A DNA stretch of 64,000 nucleotides, from positions 1 through 64,000 of the forward strand of contig NZ_LMRA01000012.1 of the NCBI RefSeq assembly GCF_001424705.1. Direction: 5' to 3'. Below, in pieces: positions 1 through 7,803 of the stretch (its first letter is position 1; each line of letters opens with the position of its first letter). This DNA comes from Methylobacterium sp. Leaf465. Lineage in GTDB: Bacteria > Pseudomonadota > Alphaproteobacteria > Rhizobiales > Beijerinckiaceae. Position numbers and translations under genes: made by a program. The notes beneath the pieces are model-generated. The model was not told the DNA's origin and did not search any database. It saw only the letters and a list, made by a program, of their open reading frames with translations.

Positions 1-74
1 AGGCCCTGCGCATCGCCACCCTCACGGTGGCCGACACGTCGGGCGAGCAGGAGCCGCCGAGGCTCATAACCTGA
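1..74 (+). CDS. C-terminal end of an unidentified reading frame, partial
   Basis: The frame starting at base 3 is open from the window edge and ends at the TGA at 72-74, a stop supplied by the tRNA-derived sequence itself (the CCTGA arm of the anticodon stem). The 23 visible residues ([20 protein letters not shown] followed by LIT) are too few to name. The position, reading into a tRNA 3' fragment, is where the last gene of an integrated element, often its recombinase, would sit, but nothing in the residues proves this. The other two forward frames are also open for part of the stretch, so even the coding status is uncertain. Confidence 0.3.
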   Translation, partial: ALRIATLTVADTSGEQEPPRLIT

Positions 75-107
75 AGGTCACAGGTTCAAATCCTGTCCCC
101 GCAACCA
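60..107 (+). other. 3' part of initiator tRNA-fMet(CAT), attachment-site remnant
   Basis: The segment has the anticodon loop CTCATAA (63-69, anticodon CAT at 65-67), the 3' anticodon arm CCTGA (70-74), a five-base variable loop, a perfect T-arm (ACAGG 80-84 with CCTGT 92-96, loop TTCAAAT) and the 3' acceptor strand CCCCGCA plus ACCA (97-107). The A before the discriminator fits the C1:A72 mismatch of initiator tRNAs. The 5' acceptor strand and D-arm are absent, and on the 5' side of the anticodon stem only positions 60-62 pair while 58 and 59 do not. A functional tRNA is therefore impossible. Elements that integrate into tRNA genes leave exactly such a 3' copy at one end and an intact tRNA at the other. 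Confidence 0.8.
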
Positions 108-116
108 AACTCAACA

Positions 117-152
117 AAAAGCCCGCCCCGGTGAAATCCAGGGCGGGCTTTC
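117..152 (+). terminator. Rho-independent terminator behind the tRNA-fMet remnant
   Basis: AAGCCCGCCC (119-128) pairs perfectly with GGGCGGGCTT (141-150) around a 12-base loop. An A-run precedes the stem (115-120) and TTTCG follows it, so it can act in both directions. It is probably the native terminator of the tRNA gene and also serves the BKACE gene ending at 158 on the other strand. Confidence 0.8.
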
Positions 153-157
153 GACGT

Positions 158-991
158 TCACGCCTGCCCCAGGCCCAGGAAGGTGCGGGCCTCCGCCGGC
201 GTGGCAACCCGACGGCCGTGCCGCCGTACGGTCTCCGCCGCCAGGGCGACGAGTTCGGCATTTCCGCTGGCGAGGCGCTCCCGGGTGATCCGGATGTTGT
301 CCTCGAGGCCGGTCCGCACGGCATGCGCCCCGCGGGCGAGCGCCCAATCCATCACCTTCGCCTGATGCCGCCCGATCCCGGCCGCCGTCCAGGTCGCCCG
401 GGGCAGGATGCGGCGCATCTCGCCGAGCATGAGGTCGAGGAGGTGCGGGTCCGCCGGCATGGCGTTTTTCACGCCCATGACGAACTGGACGTGCGGGCGA
501 TCATCGATCAGCCCGGCCTCCACGAGACGCAGGGCGCCGTGAAGATGCGACAGGTCGAAGATCTCGATCTCGGGACGCACGCCGAACCGCTTCATCTGAC
601 CCGCGAGGTCCGTCACGAGGTTCGCGTGGTTCTCGTAGACGATGGTCGGAAAGTTCACCGACCCCGTGGAGAGGGAGGCCATGTCGGGACGATGCGACAG
701 GGACAGGCCCCGGCTCGCCGGGTCGCGCCCCCGCCCGCCCGTGGAGAACTGGACCACTATGCCCGGGCAGGCCCGGCGCAAGCCCTCCTGGACGGCGGCA
801 AAGCGGTCGGGATCCGAGGACGGCGTCTCGTCGTCGTTGCGCACATGGATATGCGCGAGGGTGGCCCCGGCGGCGTAGGCGGCCTGTGTCGAGGCGATCT
901 GCTCCGCCACCGTGACCGGCAGCGCCGGGTTGTCGGATTTGCGGGGCACCGAGCCGGTGATCGCGACGGCGATGACGACGGGCTCGTTCAT
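158..991 (-). CDS. BKACE family protein (beta-keto acid cleavage enzyme, formerly DUF849)
   Basis: The 277-residue product has the layout of 3-keto-5-aminohexanoate cleavage (Kce) homologues. These zinc enzymes condense a beta-keto acid with acetyl-CoA to give acetoacetate and a new acyl-CoA. Visible family marks are the N-terminal AVAITGS, the metal-binding HIHVR near residue 48, [10 protein letters not shown] near 105, SVNFPT near 132 and [10 protein letters not shown]. The C-terminal [10 protein letters not shown] is also typical. The substrate cannot be read from the sequence because the family is broad (carnitine, lysine and other beta-keto acids). It is monocistronic and divergent from aroQ, with a 141-base spacer. 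The terminator at 117-152 lies just past its stop. Confidence 0.9.
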   Translation of the reverse strand: MNEPVVIAVAITGSVPRKSDNPALPVTVAEQIASTQAAYAAGATLAHIHVRNDDETPSSDPDRFAAVQEGLRRACPGIVVQFSTGGRGRDPASRGLSLSHRPDMASLSTGSVNFPTIVYENHANLVTDLAGQMKRFGVRPEIEIFDLSHLHGALRLVEAGLIDDRPHVQFVMGVKNAMPADPHLLDLMLGEMRRILPRATWTAAGIGRHQAKVMDWALARGAHAVRTGLEDNIRITRERLASGNAELVALAAETVRRHGRRVATPAEARTFLGLGQA

Positions 992-1132
992 GAAACGTCC
1001 TCCTGTGCGGATGCGGCGATGGGCGCCCCTCCCCGCCCGGCATGGCCCGCGCGGGCGGAGACCGCAAGCGCGCCGCGCCGGGCGCGACAGGACCCTTTCC
1101 GGGCCCGTCCACCCGCCTTAAGACTGGCGTCC

Positions 1133-1576
1133 ATGCACGACACGATCCTGATCCTGAACGGCCCGAACCTCAACCTGCTCGGCCAGCGCGAACCCCACAT
1201 CTACGGGCACGAGACGCTGGCGGATGTGGAAGCCCGGTGTCGAACCCTGGCCGCCGGCTTCGGCCTCGCGGTCGCCTGTCACCAGAGCAATGCCGAGCAC
1301 CAGCTCATCGACTGGATCCAGGCCTACCGGGTGGGCTCGGCCGGGATCGTGATCAATCCGGGTGCCTACACGCACACCTCGATCGCGATCCTCGATGCCC
1401 TGAACGCCTGCGAGGTGCCGATCATCGAGTGCCACATCTCGAACGTGCATCGGCGCGAGGCCTTCCGCCAGCACTCCTACGTCTCGCTCGCCGCGACCGC
1501 CGTGATGGCGGGCTTCGGCACCCATGGCTACGAACTCGCCGTCCGGCACATCGCCCACCTGCGCGGTGCCTCCTAG
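1133..1576 (+). CDS. aroQ: 3-dehydroquinate dehydratase, type II
   Basis: This enzyme converts 3-dehydroquinate to 3-dehydroshikimate in the shikimate pathway (or in quinate use) in the cytoplasm. The 147 residues are the normal length of the type II dodecameric family. [17 protein letters not shown] at the N-terminus carries the catalytic Arg and Tyr region, [11 protein letters not shown] supplies the Glu-His pair, NPGAYTHTS is the conserved middle motif and [11 protein letters not shown] holds the substrate-binding His. The frame stays open far upstream, but similarity begins at the ATG at 1133. The stop lies 3 bases from the end of the convergent gene. Confidence 0.97.
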   Translation: MHDTILILNGPNLNLLGQREPHIYGHETLADVEARCRTLAAGFGLAVACHQSNAEHQLIDWIQAYRVGSAGIVINPGAYTHTSIAILDALNACEVPIIECHISNVHRREAFRQHSYVSLAATAVMAGFGTHGYELAVRHIAHLRGAS

Positions 1577-1579
1577 ACC

Positions 1580-2572
1580 TCAGGCGGCCCGGGTCCGCAG
1601 CCGGGCCAGGCTGTTCCAGGCCGGTGCCAGGAGGAAGCTCGTCACCGGAATCAGGGCCGCGCCGACCACGAGACCGACGAGGCCGGAGCCCGCCGCGGTG
1701 ACGAGCCACTCGACCGTCCCGCCGAGGAGACCGGCGACGCCCGCCGCCCCGGCCGCCACGGCGTGGATGGCGTGGCCGATCTGGGGCAGGCCGTAGCCCT
1801 CGAGGCCGTGTACCAGGATGCCGCCGCCGACCCAGATCATCGCGGCGGTGCCGACGATGGCCAGGATCTTGAGAAAGCCCGGCATGCCCTTGACCAGGGC
1901 GCGGCCGAGGCCGCGCACGAGGCTGCCGAAGGCCGAGGGCGACCCATTAGCGGCCATCGCGACCCCGGCATCGTCCGCCTTCACGATCAGGGCGACGCCG
2001 CCATAGACCGCGACCGTGATCCCCACCGCCACCACGGCGAGGACCGCCGCGCGCATCCAGATCGAGCCTTCGGGCAGGGCCGCAAGGGTGATGGCCATGA
2101 TCTCGGCCGAGAGGATGAAGTCCGTCTTGATCGCACTGGAGACCTTCCGATCCTCCAGGGCCTGGGCATCGCCGGCCGCTTCGTCGCGCTTCGCCGCGTG
2201 GGCATGGGCCTTGTGCGGGAACAGCGCCTCGTAGACCTTCTCGGTGCCCTCGTAGCAGAGATAGGCCCCCCCGAGCATCAGCAGGGGCGTGATCGCCCAG
2301 GGCGCGAAGGCGCCGAGCGCCAGGGCGGCGGGCAGCAGGAACAGCAGCTTGTTGCGCAGGGAGCCCAGCGCGATGCGGCCGACGATGGGCAGTTCGCGCT
2401 CGGCGGCGAAGCCCACCACGTAGCGGGGCGTCACGGCGGCATCGTCGATGACGACGCCGGCCGCCTTCACGCCGGCGCGGCCCGCCTGGGCGGCGACATC
2501 GTCGAGGGAGGCCGCCGCCACCTTGGCGAGACCCGCGACGTCATCGAGAAGCGCGATCAGTCCGATGCTCAC
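1580..2572 (-). CDS. yedI: YedI/DUF808 family membrane protein
   Basis: The product of about 330 residues resembles the E. coli inner-membrane protein YedI over its length. Shared blocks are an N-terminal LLDDVAGLAK, a VVGF..ERELPIV segment, a GSLRNKLLFLLPAALAL helix, WAITPLLMLGGAYLC, a hydrophilic loop with AIKTDFILSAEIMAITL, and a C-terminal set of hydrophobic helices. Its function is unknown. I prefer the GTG at 2572 because AGGGG sits five bases upstream of it; an upstream GTG at 2596 would add eight residues. It is convergent with aroQ and no partner gene is evident. Confidence 0.88.
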   Translation of the reverse strand: MSIGLIALLDDVAGLAKVAAASLDDVAAQAGRAGVKAAGVVIDDAAVTPRYVVGFAAERELPIVGRIALGSLRNKLLFLLPAALALGAFAPWAITPLLMLGGAYLCYEGTEKVYEALFPHKAHAHAAKRDEAAGDAQALEDRKVSSAIKTDFILSAEIMAITLAALPEGSIWMRAAVLAVVAVGITVAVYGGVALIVKADDAGVAMAANGSPSAFGSLVRGLGRALVKGMPGFLKILAIVGTAAMIWVGGGILVHGLEGYGLPQIGHAIHAVAAGAAGVAGLLGGTVEWLVTAAGSGLVGLVVGAALIPVTSFLLAPAWNSLARLRTRAA

Positions 2573-2710
2573 GGGAACCCCTGCCTGGCCGGCCACGGTC
2601 CCCGCGCCGGTTGGCGCGGCGAGCTTGGCCTTTACAGGAGACGAACGAGGCGGCGATTTGATCCCGGAGCCGCGCCGATGACCGTCGGGACCTGGCGTCC
2701 CGCGCGATCA

Positions 2711-2752
2711 ACGACGCGGGGTCGACCCTAGACGACGCGGGGTCGACCCTAG
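2711..2752. repeat. Perfect 21-bp tandem duplication at the 3' end of ssb
   Basis: ACGACGCGGGGTCGACCCTA plus G occurs twice head to tail (2711-2731 and 2732-2752). The copy nearer the gene contains the ssb stop codon (TAG on the minus strand, 2751-2749). The duplication therefore lies in the 3' untranslated part and does not alter the protein. Confidence 0.9.
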
Positions 2753-3321
2753 AACGGAATGTCGTCGTCGAGGTCGAAGTTCGGCTTCGAGCCGCCGCCA
2801 CCGCCACCCGAGGCGGGCCGGCGCTCGCCGCCGCCCGAGGGGCGACCGCCGCCGTAATCCCCGCCGCGGTCGCCGCCGCGTCCGCCACCGCCGCCGCCGC
2901 CGCCGAAATCGCCGCCACGGCTGATCTGACCGCCGCTTTCCTCGTCCATGCCCATCTCACCGCCGCCACTGCGGCCGTCGAGAAGGGTCAGCTCGCCCCG
3001 GAAGCGCTGGAGCACCACCTCGGTGGTGTACTTCTCGACGCCGGACTGGTCCGCCCATTTGCGGGTCTGGAGCTGACCCTCGATGTAGACCTTCGAGCCC
3101 TTGCGTAGGTACTGCTCCGCCACGCGGGCGAGGTTCTCGTTGTAGATCACCACCGAGTGCCACTCGGTCTTCTCCTTGCGTTCGCCCGACATCTTGTCCT
3201 TCCAGGACTCTGATGTGGCGATGCGCAGGTTGACCACGGGATCACCGGAGGCGAGGCGCCGTGTCTCGGGGTCGCGCCCGAGATTGCCCACCAGGATCAC
3301 CTTGTTCACGCTGCCGGCCAT
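2749..3321 (-). CDS. ssb: Single-stranded DNA-binding protein
   Basis: This is the replication, repair and recombination SSB. The 190 residues show the three expected parts. An OB-fold covers about residues 1-110, starting [18 protein letters not shown] and including [13 protein letters not shown] and [20 protein letters not shown] Gly-rich low-complexity linker follows (about 120-178). The acidic tip ends DDDIPF, the docking site for partner proteins. The linker is longer and more Gly-rich than in enterobacterial SSB, which is common in alphaproteobacteria. It stands alone, with about 150 bases to the gene on its 3' side and about 200 on its 5' side. Confidence 0.98.
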   Translation of the reverse strand: MAGSVNKVILVGNLGRDPETRRLASGDPVVNLRIATSESWKDKMSGERKEKTEWHSVVIYNENLARVAEQYLRKGSKVYIEGQLQTRKWADQSGVEKYTTEVVLQRFRGELTLLDGRSGGGEMGMDEESGGQISRGGDFGGGGGGGGRGGDRGGDYGGGRPSGGGERRPASGGGGGGSKPNFDLDDDIPF

Positions 3322-3527
3322 GCCGCTCTCTCCTACCGATCGATCTCACTGCGCGCTGCGGCCCCGAACGACCGGGTCGCCGCCCTGTCATGGGCCTCTC
3401 GGGCCCCGGCGGCAATCGCGGTCGGCGGGATGTCCCCGTGACTCTCAGGGAGTCTGCCGACCCGAATGTTCTATCTTTGTTCCATTCCTGAGGCAAGGCG
3501 TCCCGAGGGAAGCGCCCTGCCCTCCGC

Positions 3528-4544
3528 TCAGCGGATCCGGACGATGAGCTTGCCGAAATTGCGGCCCTGGAGCAGGCCCGCGAAGGCTTCCGGGGCCTTC
3601 TCCAAACCGTCGACGATGTCCTCGCGATGGACCACGAGGCCGTCGCGCAGCCAGCCCCCGACCTCCTGCAGGAACGCGGATTCCTGGGCGGCGAAGTCCC
3701 AGACGATGAAGCCCTGGAGGTGCAGGCGCTTCGACAGGATCGCACGCATCAGCACCGGCACCCGGTCGGGGCCGGGCGGCAGCTCGGTGGCGTTGTAGCC
3801 GGAGACGAGGCCGCAGACCGGGATGCGGGCGAAGTTGTTCAGGAGCGGCAGCACCGCGTCGAACACAGCGCCGCCGACATTCTCGAAATAGACGTCGATG
3901 CCGTCGGGGCAGGCGGCGGCCAGCGCGTCGGGGAAGTTCTCGGCGCGGTGGTCGATGGCCGCGTCGAAGCCGAGGGTGTCGCGCAGGAAGGCGCATTTCT
4001 CGGGGCCGCCCGCGATGCCCACCGCCCGCGCGCCCCTGCGCTTGGCGATCTGCCCGACGAGGGAGCCCACCGGCCCGGTGGCCGCGGCCACCACCACGGT
4101 TTCGCCGGCCTTGGGCTTGCCGATGTTGAGGAGCCCCGTATAGGCCGTCATGCCGGGCATGCCGAGGATGCCCAGGGCGGTGGTGACGGGGGCGGCGTCC
4201 GGATCGAGGCGACGCAGGCCGCGGCCGTCGGAGACGGCGAAGTCCTGCCAGCCGCCGAAGCCCACCACCGTTTCGCCGACGCGGTAATCGGGATGCTGGG
4301 ACTCGACCACCTCCGCCACGGTGGCGCCCACCATGGTGTCGCCGATCGCCACCGGCTCGGCGTAGGATTTCGCCGCGCTCATGCGTCCGCGCATGTAGGG
4401 GTCGAGGGAAAGCCAGCGGTTGGCGAGCAGCACTTCGCCCGCCTTCGCCACCGGCATCCGCGCCTCCTCGAGCCGGAAATGCGAGGCGTTCGGCTCACCG
4501 TGCGGACGGGCGGCGAGGACGATGCGGCGATTCACGTGGGTCAT
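3528..4544 (-). CDS. curA: NADP-dependent oxidoreductase, CurA type (MDR superfamily)
   Basis: The 338-residue zinc-independent medium-chain reductase belongs to the leukotriene B4 12-hydroxydehydrogenase / curcumin reductase group, which reduces alpha,beta-unsaturated carbonyls with NADPH. Evidence is the N-terminal LSLDPYMRGRMS, GILGMPGMTAYTGLLNIG before the cofactor domain, the nucleotide-binding AAATGPVGSLVGQIAKRRG near residue 155, the YFENVGG motif and a C-terminal GKLIVRI. The ATG at 4544 is where similarity starts; the much longer open frame upstream is Arg-rich and not coding. The physiological substrate is unknown. Confidence 0.92.
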   Translation of the reverse strand: MTHVNRRIVLAARPHGEPNASHFRLEEARMPVAKAGEVLLANRWLSLDPYMRGRMSAAKSYAEPVAIGDTMVGATVAEVVESQHPDYRVGETVVGFGGWQDFAVSDGRGLRRLDPDAAPVTTALGILGMPGMTAYTGLLNIGKPKAGETVVVAAATGPVGSLVGQIAKRRGARAVGIAGGPEKCAFLRDTLGFDAAIDHRAENFPDALAAACPDGIDVYFENVGGAVFDAVLPLLNNFARIPVCGLVSGYNATELPPGPDRVPVLMRAILSKRLHLQGFIVWDFAAQESAFLQEVGGWLRDGLVVHREDIVDGLEKAPEAFAGLLQGRNFGKLIVRIR

Positions 4545-4734
4545 GGGGCGGCTCCAGGGTTTTCGCGATGGGGTTCGCGAGAGGCGACGGGCGCGCCGTG
4601 GACGCGCCCGTCGGGAGATCTCCCGACAGATGGGACGGCGGCAGCCGATGACAATTCCGTGCAGGTCGGGCGACGGGTCCGGCGGCCCCTCCGCGCGTTG
4701 TCCCGGAACGGCGACGGGCACGGGAGACATCGGG

Positions 4735-5133
4735 ATGGCGCGCGGATGGCGAACGATCGGGGCGATGCTGCTCGGCGTCACGGCGGCCCAGGCGGCGGAG
4801 AACCCGCTGGCGCGCGAGCGCTGGAGGTCCCGGGTTCTGGTGATCTCCGCGCCCGAGCCCGGCGATCCCCGGGTCACGGCCCAGCGCGCCGCGCTCGAGA
4901 CAGCCCGAGCCGGCATGACGGAGCGCAATCTCGTGATCCGCGAGGCGTTCGGCGACACGAGCGAGGCACGGCGCCTGCGGGCGGTCCTCGGGCTCCCCGC
5001 GGACGGGTTTCGCGTGGTGCTGGTGGGCAAGGACGGCGAGGCCAAGCGGACCGCGACGGCGCCGATCCCGGCGGACGCGCTGTTCGAGACCATCGACGCG
5101 ATGCCGATGCGCCGGGAGGAGAGGCGTCGCTGA
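4735..5133 (+). CDS. DUF4174 domain protein, secreted
   Basis: The 132-residue protein has a short N-terminal hydrophobic segment (GAMLLGVTAAQAAENP, probably a cleaved signal peptide). A single small domain follows, running from RVLVISAPEPGDPR through GFRVVLVGKDGEAK. This pattern fits DUF4174, a thioredoxin-fold-like periplasmic family of unknown role. The ATG at 4735 is chosen because it directly precedes the signal sequence; the open frame extends upstream without similarity. It is divergent from curA and faces a terminator shared with the next gene. Confidence 0.75.
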   Translation: MARGWRTIGAMLLGVTAAQAAENPLARERWRSRVLVISAPEPGDPRVTAQRAALETARAGMTERNLVIREAFGDTSEARRLRAVLGLPADGFRVVLVGKDGEAKRTATAPIPADALFETIDAMPMRREERRR

Positions 5134-5157
5134 GGCGCGGACCAGCGGCCAACGAAA

Positions 5158-5180
5158 AGGGGCCGCACGCGGCGGCCCCT
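5158..5180 (-). terminator. Bidirectional hairpin terminator
   Basis: AGGGGCCGC (5158-5166) pairs with GCGGCCCCT (5172-5180) around a five-base loop. GAAAA precedes the stem and CGAAAAA follows it, so a U-run appears on either transcript. It lies between two convergent genes and probably ends both. Confidence 0.75.
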
Positions 5181-5206
5181 CGAAAAACGCCGATCAGGCG
5201 ATCCGA

Positions 5207-5725
5207 TCAGTAGCAGCGCTCGACCAGCACCCGGCGGTAGCCGTAGGGGGTCCAGCGCACGCGCGGGACCGTGTAGCAGCCGCCGCCGTAGCCGTAATCG
5301 TAGGCGCCGTAGCCCACCGGGGCGTAGCCGTAGCCGTAGCCGTAGCCCGGGCCGTAGCCTCCGTAGAGACCTCCCGCCGCCAGGCCGAGGCCGACGCCGA
5401 GACCCAGGCCGCCGAGCCCGTAGCCGTAGCCGCGCCCGTAGCCGCGCCCGTAATATCCGCCGCGGTAGCCACCGAAGCCACCGCGATAGCCGCCGAAGCC
5501 GCCGCGATAGCCGAAGCCGGCATGGCGGAAGCCGCCGCCGCCGAAGCCACCCCGGAATCCACCGCCACCGAAGCCGCCCCGGAAGCCGCCGCCTCCGAAT
5601 CCGCCGCCGTGGAAGCCGCCACCGTGGAAACCGCCGCCACCGAAGCCGCCGCGCGCTTCCGCGGTGGCGGGAATCATCGCGAGCGCGCCGATCATGGCCG
5701 CCGAGGCCAGAACAACTCGTTTCAT
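5207..5725 (-). CDS. Glycine-rich exported protein
   Basis: The 172-residue product starts with a clear signal peptide (MKRVVLASAAMIGALAMIPA then TAEA). The mature part is almost entirely Gly with Phe, His, Arg and Tyr. First come repeated GGGGFRGGFGG and GGYRGG units, then alternating GYGYGYG, then a short C-terminal cap with two Cys (GGGCYTVPRVRWTPYGYRRV...ERCY). Such proteins are common as secreted or surface proteins in Rhizobiales and have no enzymatic motif. I chose the ATG at 5725 because it opens the signal peptide; an in-frame ATG at 5782 would bury it. A terminator follows the stop. Confidence 0.8.
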   Translation of the reverse strand: MKRVVLASAAMIGALAMIPATAEARGGFGGGGFHGGGFHGGGFGGGGFRGGFGGGGFRGGFGGGGFRHAGFGYRGGFGGYRGGFGGYRGGYYGRGYGRGYGYGLGGLGLGVGLGLAAGGLYGGYGPGYGYGYGYAPVGYGAYDYGYGGGCYTVPRVRWTPYGYRRVLVERCY

Positions 5726-5952
5726 CACATCGTCTCCGAAAGAAGCCGAAACGTCCCCTTGGACGCACAAACGCGGTGGCACCCGGAAGGGTTCATGCGC
5801 GTTTCGACTCTCCCGTCATCGTGAAGCGCGCCGAGCCCTGCCTGGCCCCGGTGGTCGCCCCGGACATCGGGCCGCCCTTGAAATCGCCCGGGGTTTCGGG
5901 CGAGGAAGCGGGGCCGGCCGCCACGATCCTCCGGCGGGCGCGGTCGAGGGGG

Positions 5953-6771
5953 ATGCGGGTGACCATGGTGCAGGATGTCGTGCGGGCTCGCGTTCGGATA
6001 CGCCGTTTCCCGGTCCCCGCCCTTCTGCGCGCCGCCCTCCTGAGCGCCGCCTGCCTCGCCCTCGGCAGTCCGGCCAGGGCCGCGCCGGCGGCCGCCCCTG
6101 CCCCGGCGCCCTGCCGGGCCGTCCAGGCGGAGGGCGAGGCCTACACCGTCTGCACGGTCGACCTGCGCCGCGAGCGGGTGCGGCTGTTCTGGCTCGGGGC
6201 CGATGGCCTGCCCTATTCCTCGCTCTCGACCCTGGCGGAGAAGCAGGGGGCGTCCCTGCGCTTTGCCATGAATGCCGGCATGTACGACAAGGGCCAGGCC
6301 CCGGTCGGGCTCTACATCGAGGACGGGCGCGAGCTGAAGGGCGTTTCCACCGCCAACGGGCCGGGCAACTTTCACCTGAAGCCGAACGGCATCTTCTGGG
6401 TGAAGGGCGAGCGTGCCGGCGTGATGGAGACGGGCCGCTACCTGCGCAGCGCCCCGAAGCCGGATTTCGCCACGCAGTCGGGGCCGATGCTCGTCGTGGA
6501 CGGGCATATCCACCCCAAGATCTCCGCGGACGGCCCGAGCCAGAAGATCCGCAACGGGGTCGGGGTCCGCGACGACGGCCGCACCGCCGTGTTCGCGATC
6601 TCGGAGCGGCCGGTGAGCTTCGGCGCCTTCGCGCGCCTGTACAAGGACACCCTCGGCTGCCGCAACGCGCTCTTCCTCGACGGCAGCGTGTCGAGCCTCT
6701 ACGCCCCGTCGATGAACCGCTCGGACCTCAGCCGCCCCCTCGGCCCGATGGTCGGGGCGGTGGCGCGCTGA
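5953..6771 (+). CDS. Phosphodiester glycosidase family protein (NAGPA/DUF2233)
   Basis: The 272-residue protein has an N-terminal hydrophobic signal (about residues 15-38, ending PARA) and one NAGPA-like domain. Domain marks are RFAMNAGMYDKGQAPVGLYIEDG, NFHLKPNGIF, TQSGPMLVVDG, RNGVGV and the C-terminal LFLDGSVSSLY. The family includes the eukaryotic enzyme that uncovers mannose 6-phosphate and bacterial periplasmic proteins of unknown target. A GAGGG precedes the ATG at 5953; an in-frame ATG at 5965 is an alternative start. No operon partner is evident. Confidence 0.9.
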   Translation: MRVTMVQDVVRARVRIRRFPVPALLRAALLSAACLALGSPARAAPAAAPAPAPCRAVQAEGEAYTVCTVDLRRERVRLFWLGADGLPYSSLSTLAEKQGASLRFAMNAGMYDKGQAPVGLYIEDGRELKGVSTANGPGNFHLKPNGIFWVKGERAGVMETGRYLRSAPKPDFATQSGPMLVVDGHIHPKISADGPSQKIRNGVGVRDDGRTAVFAISERPVSFGAFARLYKDTLGCRNALFLDGSVSSLYAPSMNRSDLSRPLGPMVGAVAR

Positions 6772-6783
6772 CGGCGCGGCCGC

Positions 6784-7080
6784 TCAGGCATCGTCCTCGC
6801 GGCCGAAGACCTCGCCCTCCTCCGCCAGCCGCGCATCGGCCTCGTCGCTGCGGAGGATCTGCAGGGCGCGGTACTGCTGGAGCAGGCCGCGCAGGCGGAT
6901 GTTGGCCTCGGTGCAGTCGGCGGGCTCCGGGCTGTCCGCCCCGCAGCCCGCGATGGTCTCGGCCGTCTGCCGGTCCACGGCGGCGCGGTCGGCCGCGCTC
7001 AGGGCTTCGAGGTCGCCGAGGCCGAGTTCCAGCGCGATCAGCTCGGCGATCTCGCGCCGCTTCTCCTCGATCTCGGACAT
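6784..7080 (-). CDS. Small hypothetical protein
   Basis: The 98 residues are soluble, acidic and helix-prone (SEIEEKRREIAELIALELGL), with two Cys in the middle (AGCGADSPEPADCTEANIRL) and an acidic tail. I do not recognise a family. The gene lies 12 bases from the end of the convergent glycosidase gene and is followed upstream by two more small minus-strand genes with short gaps, so the three may be co-transcribed. Confidence 0.65.
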   Translation of the reverse strand: MSEIEEKRREIAELIALELGLGDLEALSAADRAAVDRQTAETIAGCGADSPEPADCTEANIRLRGLLQQYRALQILRSDEADARLAEEGEVFGREDDA

Positions 7081-7108
7081 GTTCCCTCCGGGTCCGGTGC
7101 CGCCCCGT

Positions 7109-7276
7109 CTACAGAACGGTCAGCGCCGCCAGGTCGATCCAGGCTTGCCTCTCGTCGCCGTCGACGTCGCCGTCGACGAACCAGCGGCAGAGCGCCCGGT
7201 CCCCTTCCAGGGCCACCACCGTCATGGTGGCCTCGTTGTCCTCGGATGCGACGTAGTCGCCGACCTTGATCGCCAC
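7109..7276 (-). CDS. YodC-like small protein (DUF2158)
   Basis: The 55-residue product (IKVGDYVASEDNEATMTVVA then CRWFVDGD...LAALTVL) matches the shape of the YodC/DUF2158 family: a GD.V....G..MTV core followed by C.WF and a terminal hydrophobic strand. Its function is unknown. The GTG at 7276 starts the family core; the open frame continues 24 codons upstream with unrelated residues. Confidence 0.65.
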   Translation of the reverse strand: MAIKVGDYVASEDNEATMTVVALEGDRALCRWFVDGDVDGDERQAWIDLAALTVL

Positions 7277-7324
7277 GGACTGCCTCTTCGCCTCGCTGCT
7301 GCTGAACCTTACGCGGGCTGGCCT

Positions 7325-7374
7325 GGGTCTCAGGCGCGCTTCGCGCAAGCCCGGGTCTCAGGCGCGTTTCGCGC
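7325..7374. repeat. Imperfect 22-bp direct repeat, 28-bp period, over a stop codon
   Basis: GGGTCTCAGGCGCGCTTCGC plus GC at 7325-7346 is repeated at 7353-7374 with a single C/T change. The second copy carries the stop codon (7358-7360) of the gene that begins at 7717. Confidence 0.8.
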
Positions 7375-7717
7375 GCTTGCCGAACGCCACGGACAGGCGG
7401 GCGCGTACGCCCTCCGGGATCTCCGTGCGGGACTCGATGCGGACGGACGGCATCTCGGCCCCGATGGTGCTGCGCGGGTCGAAAGCGAACTGCAGGTGGC
7501 GCAGGCCGAGTTCGAGCCGGGTGACGCCGTCCGACTGGGTCAGGTCCTCGCCGAAGACCTCGATCAGCGGCCCGTCGGGATCGCCCTTCTCGATTTGAAT
7601 GATGAAGTAGCCCGCCGGCTCCTCCTCGTCGTCGGCCCCCGAGATCAGGGTGATGCCGTTCTCGATGTCGAGGCGGACTCGTTCCACCGCGAAGGTCGTG
7701 ACGTCGTCGTCGTCCAT
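7358..7717 (-). CDS. Hypothetical protein, acidic
   Basis: The 119-residue product opens MDDDDVTTFAVERVRLDIEN, has alternating beta-type segments (GYFIIQIEKGD, LRHLQFAFDPR) and ends in a basic stretch (FGKRAKRA). It has no signal peptide or membrane segment. The distribution of charged and hydrophobic residues and the G+C-rich third positions support real coding. I do not recognise the family. The start is the only ATG near the left end of conserved-looking sequence. Confidence 0.65.
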   Translation of the reverse strand: MDDDDVTTFAVERVRLDIENGITLISGADDEEEPAGYFIIQIEKGDPDGPLIEVFGEDLTQSDGVTRLELGLRHLQFAFDPRSTIGAEMPSVRIESRTEIPEGVRARLSVAFGKRAKRA

Positions 7718-7803
7718 GCTGCGTGATCTCTCGGGAAACGCCCGCTTCGGCGGGGTGACTGAAGGAAAGCGGTCGGGGCCTTTGAGGTTTCGCGGGGGCC
7801 CGC

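Noticed and set aside
131-1132. N-terminal extension of aroQ
   Set aside because: The frame is open, but it is antisense to the BKACE gene and unlike any dehydroquinase. The ATG at 1133 gives the exact family length.
4545-5768. N-terminal extension of the CurA-type protein
   Set aside because: The extra 400 codons are Arg-rich and antisense to the DUF4174 gene; similarity begins at the ATG at 4544.
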